NCBI GenBank assembly: GCA_002245135.1
Contig: NGBS01000888.1
Location: 1 to 64,000, forward strand
Length of the DNA stretch: 64,000 nucleotides
Reading direction: 5' to 3'
Source: Proteromonas lacertae
Lineage: Eukaryota; Sar; Bigyra; Opalinata; Proteromonadidae
The number at the start of each line of letters is the position of its first letter. The first letter of the stretch is position 1. Of this stretch, positions 54,910 to 64,000 are shown piece after piece. Position numbers and translations under genes: made by a program. The notes under the pieces were generated by a model. It did not search any database, was not told where the DNA came from, and saw only the letters and a program-made list of their open reading frames with translations.

Positions 54910-56173
54910 CTATAACAATTGTATTCCTAGTTTCTTTTTCTTTCTATCTTCTATTTCTGCATCAGACAATAATTTAAATATGTAAATCATTCCATTATAT
55001 GTTCCGACTAATATACTCAAGTCGATTTCGTCAAATTGTATAGTTGCTGGTTTTATTAAACTAAATCGATCATCTAAATCTGCTGAATCATTATTATTAA
55101 AAACGTCTTCCCAACATAATATATCGAGAGTAGCTGCCTCTAAAGATATTATGTGTGGTTTACCTTGTAGCATGTATATATATAGGATACCTTCCTTTTC
55201 TACTACATATTTTTGTTCAACAATAAAGTCGATTCTTAATTCACATCTCCTTCTTCCTGTTAAATCATATACGCAAATTCTATGCTTAGGTAAAAAGAAA
55301 ATTATTTTGCTCATATCTCTATCTATGATTATAAATCTACCTTCCCCATTAGTATCGTTTAATACTACTTTTTTTTTCTCATCATATTTGAAACGAATTG
55401 TGATATTATTATTTTTAGTAGCGTAAATAATTGTATCATGCATTATATCGATCAATTCTATCTCTCTATGATTAGTAATAGGAAGATTAAAAGTTGTTGT
55501 AATACTCTTCTTTACATCATATACTCTACATACTCCTTTTCTGCTTGCAAATAATAATAAATTATTTCTATCATCTATTTTTACATAGTCTATATGACCA
55601 AATCCAAAAAAATTTATCATTTCATAATTTCTAATATCATACACATTTATTACACCATTCTCACTTGTAATCATATATTTATTTGAACATAAGAATGGGC
55701 TGTAAGAAGTAAATGATTTATCAGTTGGTACTATATATTCCATATCAATTATGCTAACATCAGTTGACTTGTTTTTCTTTATTATGTAGTTGTGCTTTTC
55801 ATCGAAATATATATCATCAACCATTTCATCTTCTTCTGTTTCTAGGAGACACTTAAAAGTCCAGCAGTCTTTAAATTATAATTATAAATATATCAGTACT
55901 TCTTTTGTATATTGATACATAGTCTAATCTACTTTTAACTAAGTTATATTCTGCGGTTTGAAGAATTTGACTAACATCTGTAGGAATAAGATAACGTAGT
56001 TCATCATTTCTGGTTTCTCTACCACGAATAGTGTCAACTTTTGCCTTTTGGAATTAAATTAATAAGAGTACTACACATATAAAATGATCAGCTCTGAGTT
56101 TGTATTTAATCAACTCTTCAGGATGTGTAACTATGTTGCACATTAATCTTAATTGAGGACAAAGGAAATTCAT
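54910..56173 (-). CDS. WD/propeller-like protein, left palindrome copy
   Basis: A predicted 400-aa protein, apparently identical to 58578-59841. Exons are 56075-56173, 55900-56044 and 54910-55868. Both introns (56045-56074, 55869-55899) end in AAG rather than TAG. The N-terminal 80 residues are helical-looking (MNFLCPQLRL, ELRYLIPTDVSQILQTAEY). The rest is a series of beta-strand blades with V.VYD, CRVYDVKK, ICVYDLTGRR and SILVGTYNGMIYIFKL, as in WD-type propellers, but few canonical WD dipeptides. Probable role: scaffold; the family is not identified. Confidence 0.65.
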
Positions 56174-56907
56174 CTTAAAATCAAAAGAAGAAAAAAGTGA
56201 TAAATATTTCTATTCTATTATGCAAATACATCACTATGAGAATTTTCTAAGTGCTTTTTTTGTTTTTTTTGTTATTTATCTCAGCAACTAAAAGGAATTA
56301 GAAAATAAAAATTTCACAAATTGTGACTAATGTTATAAGGTCTATGAAAATATACTTAGTTACTATATTACCTAATTTAGGTAATTTTTTCATTTTTCAG
56401 TTTATTTAAATTAATTTTCTAGATATTACTAAATTACATCATATATTTTTGATTTTACTAATTATTAACTCAAAATTCTGTTTTTATCACTCAAAAAATG
56501 AATTTAAAAAAACAAAAAAGTTCGTGAGATTTGAGTCAAAATTGGACATTTTTGAGCTTTTCAGCCGAAGGAGGAATCATATTTAAACGGCTTTATAATA
56601 TTTTCCGGGAAATGGGATTTGCAAATTTTTAGTATGCTTACTTTTTGAATAGGAGGTGAATGGTATTTGAGTGGTAATTCCATATTTTCGTAATTTTATT
56701 GGATTACAATATAATATATCAGGTATCTATTTTGTAGTAATAATATTTTTAACTAATTCACTCTAATTATGGAGATATTCCGAATAGTACATAGAATCAA
56801 TAGGTGGTGTATATGGTTGTATAATATTATATAAACACAATAAATATATATAAAATACTTAAAATTACTTCTACAGTACTTTAATTCACTTCATTCTCTT
56901 CTCTTCT
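56174..56907. other. Non-coding inner part of left palindrome arm
   Basis: Upstream region of the left WD-like copy, mirrored at 57844-58577. AT-rich; I see no gene. The innermost 27 bases are the reverse complement of the last codons of the kinase relic. Confidence 0.5.
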
Positions 56908-57059
56908 TTTATCCACATTCACTAGTTAGAAAGTAATTAGAGATATAGTAATTGTAACATGGAACGCTAACCCTAACACCATGTAATATATAACAACAAA
57001 AAACTATTTATGATTAACAGAATAATGTATGAGTAGTTTGTTTCATATATGTTTTTAGA

Positions 57060-57870
57060 CCACAATCTGCAGCCCGCTACAAACTGGTGTCTATATTCCT
57101 GGCTGTATAATTTTAAGCTCAACTTTTGTTAGTCAAATGGGAAATGGAGTATTTGAAGTTGTTTTGGAAAGTGAAGATATTAACTGTAGCAAATTGTAAA
57201 CAAGCAATTCAAGAAGTATTAATATTAAGAAGACTTATCCATTCCAATTTCCTTCATTATTACAACACTTTTGTAGAACAAAGAGTATATATATTTTAGT
57301 TTTTATGTAGAGGTTAAATATTGCAATGGAATGTATAGCAAATGGTGATTTAGATCAACTGATAGCATATAAGAAACAAAGAAAAGTATATCATCATATC
57401 ACATTATGTATAGAGATTTAAAACCTTCTAACATATTTCTAGATGAGAAAAACAACCCTAAAATTGGTGATTTAGTAACTTCAGAGACACTACGAAGTGA
57501 GAAATATAGTTATCCAGTGGATATTTGGTCATTAGGAGTAGTATTATATTGTATGATGAAATTTAACTTACCTTTTCTATCAAATAATACAAAGAAATAG
57601 AATATTTAATTAGTATATTATATTATATTGTTAATAGAGTATAAAGAAATAAAGGAATTACCATCTTGTTATAGTAATAATTTAAGAAGATGTGTAAATG
57701 GAATGTTAAAGAAAAATCAGTATGATAGATATAATGTGAATGATATAAAGCTATGTTATTCAGATCAGATTAAGGAACTATTTAATGATTCTTATAACAG
57801 TAACAATCAGTATTTAAAGGATACTATCAGTATAGAAGAGAAGAGAAGAGAAGAGAATGAAGTGAATTAA
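57060..57870 (+). pseudogene. NEK-like protein kinase relic in the palindrome centre
   Basis: Kinase pieces lie in order but not in one frame: a glycine-loop remnant (MGNGVFEVVL), a helix-C and hinge region (EVLILRRLIHSNFLHYY, AMECIANGDLDQL), YRDLKPSNIFLDEKNNPKIGD and YPVDIWSLGVVLYCM, then a Lys-rich end. The family pattern is NEK-like. The lysine strand is lost, the metal-binding motif reads DLV instead of DFG, and the activation segment is almost absent. Intron-like GT..TAG gaps remain (near 57293 and 57388). Its last bases (57844-57870) belong to the right arm, so the palindrome breakpoint lies inside this former gene. Confidence 0.6.
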
Positions 57871-58577
57871 AGTACTGTAGAAGTAATTTTAAGTATTTTA
57901 TATATATTTATTGTGTTTATATAATATTATACAACCATATACACCACCTATTGATTCTATGTACTATTCGGAATATCTCCATAATTAGAGTGAATTAGTT
58001 AAAAATATTATTACTACAAAATAGATACCTGATATATTATATTGTAATCCAATAAAATTACGAAAATATGGAATTACCACTCAAATACCATTCACCTCCT
58101 ATTCAAAAAGTAAGCATACTAAAAATTTGCAAATCCCATTTCCCGGAAAATATTATAAAGCCGTTTAAATATGATTCCTCCTTCGGCTGAAAAGCTCAAA
58201 AATGTCCAATTTTGACTCAAATCTCACGAACTTTTTTGTTTTTTTAAATTCATTTTTTGAGTGATAAAAACAGAATTTTGAGTTAATAATTAGTAAAATC
58301 AAAAATATATGATGTAATTTAGTAATATCTAGAAAATTAATTTAAATAAACTGAAAAATGAAAAAATTACCTAAATTAGGTAATATAGTAACTAAGTATA
58401 TTTTCATAGACCTTATAACATTAGTCACAATTTGTGAAATTTTTATTTTCTAATTCCTTTTAGTTGCTGAGATAAATAACAAAAAAAACAAAAAAAGCAC
58501 TTAGAAAATTCTCATAGTGATGTATTTGCATAATAGAATAGAAATATTTATCACTTTTTTCTTCTTTTGATTTTAAG
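57871..58577. other. Non-coding inner part of right palindrome arm
   Basis: Mirror of 56174-56880; upstream region of the right WD-like copy. No gene seen. Confidence 0.5.
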
Positions 58578-59841
58578 ATGAATTTCCTTTGTCCTCAATT
58601 AAGATTAATGTGCAACATAGTTACACATCCTGAAGAGTTGATTAAATACAAACTCAGAGCTGATCATTTTATATGTGTAGTACTCTTATTAATTTAATTC
58701 CAAAAGGCAAAAGTTGACACTATTCGTGGTAGAGAAACCAGAAATGATGAACTACGTTATCTTATTCCTACAGATGTTAGTCAAATTCTTCAAACCGCAG
58801 AATATAACTTAGTTAAAAGTAGATTAGACTATGTATCAATATACAAAAGAAGTACTGATATATTTATAATTATAATTTAAAGACTGCTGGACTTTTAAGT
58901 GTCTCCTAGAAACAGAAGAAGATGAAATGGTTGATGATATATATTTCGATGAAAAGCACAACTACATAATAAAGAAAAACAAGTCAACTGATGTTAGCAT
59001 AATTGATATGGAATATATAGTACCAACTGATAAATCATTTACTTCTTACAGCCCATTCTTATGTTCAAATAAATATATGATTACAAGTGAGAATGGTGTA
59101 ATAAATGTGTATGATATTAGAAATTATGAAATGATAAATTTTTTTGGATTTGGTCATATAGACTATGTAAAAATAGATGATAGAAATAATTTATTATTAT
59201 TTGCAAGCAGAAAAGGAGTATGTAGAGTATATGATGTAAAGAAGAGTATTACAACAACTTTTAATCTTCCTATTACTAATCATAGAGAGATAGAATTGAT
59301 CGATATAATGCATGATACAATTATTTACGCTACTAAAAATAATAATATCACAATTCGTTTCAAATATGATGAGAAAAAAAAAGTAGTATTAAACGATACT
59401 AATGGGGAAGGTAGATTTATAATCATAGATAGAGATATGAGCAAAATAATTTTCTTTTTACCTAAGCATAGAATTTGCGTATATGATTTAACAGGAAGAA
59501 GGAGATGTGAATTAAGAATCGACTTTATTGTTGAACAAAAATATGTAGTAGAAAAGGAAGGTATCCTATATATATACATGCTACAAGGTAAACCACACAT
59601 AATATCTTTAGAGGCAGCTACTCTCGATATATTATGTTGGGAAGACGTTTTTAATAATAATGATTCAGCAGATTTAGATGATCGATTTAGTTTAATAAAA
59701 CCAGCAACTATACAATTTGACGAAATCGACTTGAGTATATTAGTCGGAACATATAATGGAATGATTTACATATTTAAATTATTGTCTGATGCAGAAATAG
59801 AAGATAGAAAGAAAAAGAAACTAGGAATACAATTGTTATAG
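58578..59841 (+). CDS. WD/propeller-like protein, right palindrome copy
   Basis: Exons are 58578-58676, 58707-58851 and 58883-59841, with introns of 30 nt (phase 0) and 31 nt (phase 1). The protein is 400 aa and matches the left copy. The exon 2 to exon 3 join gives YKRNCWTFKCLLETEEDE, which supports the GTACTG..AAG intron; reading through would hit a stop. The two copies diverge from the palindrome centre, so each keeps its full upstream region inside the arm and both could be expressed. Confidence 0.65.
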
Positions 59842-59843
59842 AT

Positions 59844-60086
59844 TTGTTGAGCTTTATTATTAATCTTATATTTCTTTCTTGTTGTATTGAATTTGTTTTT
59901 TCACATCTTATATTCGTTATTCCATCATTTAAACTCATAAAAAACAGAAATACAAAAATAGCTCGAATTACTAATTTTGAAAGCTTGATTCTTTTTTCAA
60001 ATTTATATGTTATTAATATAATATGTGTATCAGTATGTGGTATGATTATTTTACAATGGTTGGTGGAACGAAATAGATATGAATAA
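59844..60086 (+). CDS. Possible small membrane protein (right copy)
   Basis: Copy of 54665-54907: 80 codons with hydrophobic stretches and no clear start codon. See that entry for the doubts. Confidence 0.3.
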   Translation: MLSFIINLIFLSCCIEFVFSHLIFVIPSFKLIKNRNTKIARITNFESLILFSNLYVINIICVSVCGMIILQWLVERNRYE

Positions 60087-60386
60087 AAGAATAATTACTT
60101 GATGTAAGTATAAAGTAGTATTTGAACTAGTTGACTGTGTATAATAGAAAATGGTTGTATATTAGAAAACTAATATAGATATGATATTGAATGTACTTTA
60201 CAAAGTTTTGAAACTTGTTAGATAGTGAGTGTTTAAAGTATTGTTTGATGAAGTTAGATAGAAATGAGCCATTGAAAGATGAATAAAATTGATTTTTATA
60301 GTTTGAATATATGCTGACAAGATTTTTAGAATATTTAAAAAATGTAGCGATAAGAATAGAAATATAAATAATAAAAAAAGGAAATG

Positions 60387-63300
60387 TTATTCATTATTCA
60401 ACATTAAGTTTTCTATTGCTGAAAATGTTTCTAAAAATGATTCCATTTCTGATTTATCTATATTTTCTTTCACCGTTATTGACATTTTTTTAATGTAATC
60501 AAATATTTCTTGATTTTCTTCCATTAGTCTTAAATCATTTTCATCCAATTCATTTCCTGAGAGATTTAAATTTCTTAGTGGATGATAATCTCTTAATCTT
60601 TCTATTAGCATTTTTAATCCTTTTTCGTTCATTCCAATATCTATTCATATTATAAAATTATACAATATTCGTATTAATACTTGATAGATTTAATGATATT
60701 AGTCTATCATAATCATATTTTTCAACAAATTTATCTAAATATTTACATATTATTTCTATTCCTTCATCTCCAATTTCATTGTTATTATGTATTGATATAT
60801 ATCTATTTGAATAATTTACTGAACAATTCACTAATTCTTTTAATCCTTTCGAAGTAATTCTATTATTGGATAAATCAAGTTTGTAATAATTATTAATCTG
60901 TTTAATTAAAGAAATGTGAGAATCATTGATATTCAAATCTATATCATTATAAGTATAGATTTTATACTTGACAAATCATATTTTGAAAAATGATTATCTC
61001 TCTTCTTTTTCATACAATATTTTAAATAATAATCTAATTCTTCATTTGTCCATGAAAGATATTTCATTTGAATAAATGCATACTTTTTACTTTCTAATGA
61101 TTTTTCACAAAGCGTTTTCAATCCATTCATATGTATTTCATTTTCATTTAGATTTATTATGTCACAATGATTAATTAAATCCATATTATTTGTTAATAAT
61201 AATACACTTTCATCATCTATTAATATATTACTCAAATCCATTTCAAATTGCATTGTAATGTTATTATGGCATACTAACATATTCAAATTGTCTTGTAATA
61301 TTATAATACCAGCGTTACTAATTGGGTTACCTATTAAACAATATATAATATATAAAAAACATTTAAATAATCATACTATGAATCAAGAATTTATAAATAT
61401 TATAATTTTCTCTCAAATAATTCATCAAATATTCTATTCCAGTCGAATCTATATTATTACCACTTATATCAACTGTTATTTTATCATGAATATTCTTTAA
61501 ATAATTTAATAAGTATTTTAATCCAACTGAGGATAATCCCATTTCTATTACATATTAAATGTTATTATTCATACTTGAACAATTCATTCTATTGTTATAC
61601 TCAACACAATGTAATAATAAATGTATATGTGGAGATAATATTTTCATTCCCTCATCTCCTATTTCATTTCCATGCAGTGCAACTTTTTTGAGGTTTGAAA
61701 ATGAAGATAAATTGTTGATTAATATCTTGATACTTTCATGTTTCAGTTTATTATCTTAATAATAAAAAAATATCAAAATATACCACTCAAATTTAATGTT
61801 TCTATTTCTTCTAATTCATTTGATCTCAACGTTATGAATGATTTGAATATTTTATCATTAATTTCACAATTATTCAGAAGTAATTCACCATTATTATCAT
61901 CTTGGATAGATTTAATCAGTTCTGGTATATCTTTATCTATCAGTAGTTCTTTACTTCTATTTAAATCAAATTTGATTCTTGATATGGGAAATCTGGCAAA
62001 TAGAGCTTTTATTCCTTTGTAATGAATACTATTACTTCTAATATCTATTCTTTTAAGATTCGTAAACTTACATAATTCTTCTGATAATAATATCATTGAT
62101 TCATCATTTAAATTCATTTCTTTAAGATACAACAGATCATCTTTGTTGATTAATAAATGCATATGTGGAAGCAATAATTTGAATCCTTTTAAACCAACTG
62201 GGTTACCTAATTCAATATAAACATTAAACAGAAACAATAAATACAAGTAATGTTAACATATTTTAATTTCATAAAAAATGGATTTGTTTTAATCAATGAT
62301 TTAATGAAATGAGAACTAACACTACATCTTGATAATTCTAATTCCTGTAGATTCGGTAATTGAGAAAATAAGGATAGAAATGATAATTGATATTGGATTG
62401 GAATTGTAAAATTATCTATATTAATAAAACTATTAAAATTATACTGCATTTAAGTTTTGTAGGATTTATAAGCTTCAATATTCGGAGGAAAAAATTCCTT
62501 TTTTCTTCACATAAACACATATTCCATGATTTAATTAGAATTTTTTCATTTTCTTTTTCACAAAATATTAAAATCATTTCATCTAAATAACACTTTTCAC
62601 ATTTTTCACATTCATGATGAATATGATACTCCATCATGCCTATTCTTGCATCTTCATTGCACAATCTCATCATTACTATTACAGATAGTATTCTTTCATT
62701 TGGCTCATTATTGTTGTAATTTTTTATCAATTCGTATAGATGTTCTATTAATATTATTATATTTTATTTATACTTTTCCATTTGTCACTTTTCACATAAT
62801 ATTTTGTTTGACATATAATATATGGTGAAATTTCTATGAAATAATCATTATTATATAATATTACTTTTCTATCTTCACATATCATTAAATTATTATTCTC
62901 ATCTCTCATCATTTCGCTCATTTTCATCATTTCTTCTCTCAGCTCTTTTAAACTCAATCTATCCTCACTTTTCCCTTTTAACATTCTTTCTATCACCTCT
63001 TTCATCCACTCATCACATTCTACATCAATACTGTATTTACATCTCGCAATATTCTCTTTTGTTTTACTAATATTATCATCTTCAGAAAATGGTAATTTCT
63101 TGTTTATTATTTCATATAATATACATCCAACTGACCAAATCACACTTTTCTCTTTGCATTCTAATCCATTCAATTCTTCTGGGCTTTTAAAACACATATC
63201 ATATAATCTCATTTCCTCTTCTTTTCTCAATAGATCTAGGAACAAATCACATAACTTTACATCATTATCTCTTTCATATATTATATTACTACTCTTCAAA

Positions 63301-63716
63301 TTACTTATTTTTATATCATATTCACTCAATATTATCAATATATCACATATACTACATATCATATAAACAATTTCAGCATTTGAAAGAACTTTACTTCGAA
63401 TAATCTCTTCCATATCTTGAAAGTAATATTTTCTTTCTAATAGCAGCATACTACCCCCGATTAAGTGTATTTTAGATGGTATGATCATAGATAAACAACA
63501 ATCTAACAGCAATGAGATATTTTCTATCTTTTTCAATACTTTTCTCTCATTCATTTCATCAATATTTATCACCTTCAGCATTTTCTTTTCATTCTCTTTT
63601 TCTACGAAGAAATTTAACTCATTTTTACTCTTTTCTCTTCGTTTAATTATCTATTATATAAACATTATACTAGATACTTTCAAATTTGGTATATTACATG
63701 TTACGAATTTGTCCAT
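60387..63716 (-). CDS. Pseudokinase-LRR protein (paralogue of 37904-41171)
   Basis: A predicted 1010-aa protein in ten exons: 63678-63716, 62774-63650, 62445-62744, 62245-62415, 61784-62206, 61575-61754, 61377-61544, 60968-61330, 60681-60938 and 60387-60640. The introns are 27-46 nt and all phases close. The kinase-like half keeps CFKSPEELNGLECKEK and VIWSVGCILYEIINKKLPF, but the HRD position reads SNL and the DFG position reads DLF, so it is probably inactive. A Cys/His cluster (HHECEKCEKCYLDE) follows, then ribonuclease-inhibitor-type LRRs (GNEIGDEGMKILSP). Its C-terminus ends ENLMLNNE, shorter and different from the ends of its relatives, and lies next to the palindrome edge. It probably lost its original tail in that rearrangement. 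Confidence 0.8.
60409..60775. repeat. Direct repeat flanking the small palindrome (right)
   Basis: Partner of 53659-54025, offset by exactly 6750 bp, one mismatch seen. It forms the 3' end of the complete pseudokinase-LRR gene. Confidence 0.9.
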
Positions 63717-64000
63717 ATCATGTATTTGAGAAGAAAATATCATTCTTGAAAATTTAGTCGTTTCTATGGAATGTTCTATTCTTCTTTTTTTATTTTATTA
63801 CCCATTTTCTATATTAATTCAACATCCATCATGTTTCAACACTCTTATATTATACTGTTGATGTAATTTCACTTTAACTATGTGATAACTCATTTCTTCT
63901 AATAATTTGATATGCAGTTAGTGCATCACTTTAAATACTAGCGCATTATTGATATATCAATTTAATTGCTTAGAAAATAAGAAAAATAATTTTGTTTCAA
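63717..64000. other. Upstream region of the pseudokinase-LRR gene
   Basis: AT-rich, no gene seen before the window ends. Confidence 0.4.

Larger units (their letters stand above)
54380..56907. repeat. Left arm of small palindrome
   Basis: 2528 bp, the reverse complement of 57844-60371. I found one mismatch in the parts compared (near 54404). It contains the whole WD-like gene, its upstream region and the last bases of the kinase relic. Confidence 0.93.
57844..60371. repeat. Right arm of small palindrome
   Basis: 2528 bp, inverted copy of 54380-56907 with a 936-bp spacer (56908-57843). The outer edge at 60371 lies only 16 bases from the stop codon of the pseudokinase-LRR gene at 60387. Confidence 0.93.

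Noticed and set aside
56967-56980. Telomere-like CTAACCCTAACACC in the palindrome spacer
   Set aside because: Only about two units, not an array; could be chance. Not enough to call an internal telomere.

Overview
This is an AT-rich chromosomal segment from a unicellular eukaryote. All three standard stop codons end genes. The genes are split by very small introns, about 22-50 nt, mostly GTATNN...TAG. Conserved genes include alpha- and beta-tubulin, SEC61 alpha, a kinesin, a CDK, IWS1, the RAB3GAP1 catalytic subunit, a HDHD5-type HAD hydrolase and mitoribosomal protein mL54. The mL54 gene implies an organelle that still translates. The mix of REJ/GPS, PA14, He_PIG, leucine-rich-repeat and pseudokinase proteins with tiny introns would suit a stramenopile-like or other protist, but I cannot name the lineage from this window alone.

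Region 1 (1-34.4 kb) is an adhesion/receptor locus built as a giant inverted repeat. Two very large copies of a polycystin-1/REJ-like receptor gene face away from each other (left copy on -, cut by the window start; right copy on +, 21059-34368). Their arms match from about 1-10265 and 21187-31409. The roughly 10.9 kb between the arms holds a HAD hydrolase, a multi-pass membrane protein, a small membrane protein and a 7-exon He_PIG/PA14 surface protein. The two copies are nearly identical except for two sharply bounded diverged tracts that cover PA14-like domains, a pattern expected from patchy gene conversion. Each copy carries frameshifts.

Region 2 (34.4-53.6 kb) is a dense housekeeping stretch: mL54, RAB3GAP1, a pseudokinase-LRR protein, SEC61 alpha, IWS1, a CDK, a kinesin, head-to-head tubulins and a tandem-pseudokinase SPRY-like protein. 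Divergent pairs are separated by as little as 41-67 bp.

Region 3 (53.6-64 kb) is a second, smaller palindrome with 2528-bp arms and a 936-bp spacer. It carries two copies of a WD/propeller-like gene around a NEK-like kinase relic. It sits between a 3' fragment and a complete copy of a pseudokinase-LRR gene, so those 3' ends form direct repeats.

The most unusual observation is three introns with minor-spliceosome (U12-like) signatures in the membrane protein, IWS1 and CDK genes. They share 5' ATATC[T/A]TTT and an internal TTCTTTAAT, and have AT-AC, AT-AC and AT-AA ends. In each case they are the joins that give a correct reading frame and, where the family is known, the conserved protein. Other notable points are a SEC61 start codon split by an intron, surface-protein exons that are all phase 1, and LRR introns that nearly all split the same codon position of the repeat. 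A one-base gap in alpha-tubulin warns that some frameshifts may be sequence errors. I recognised no tRNA, rRNA, CRISPR array or transposase gene.
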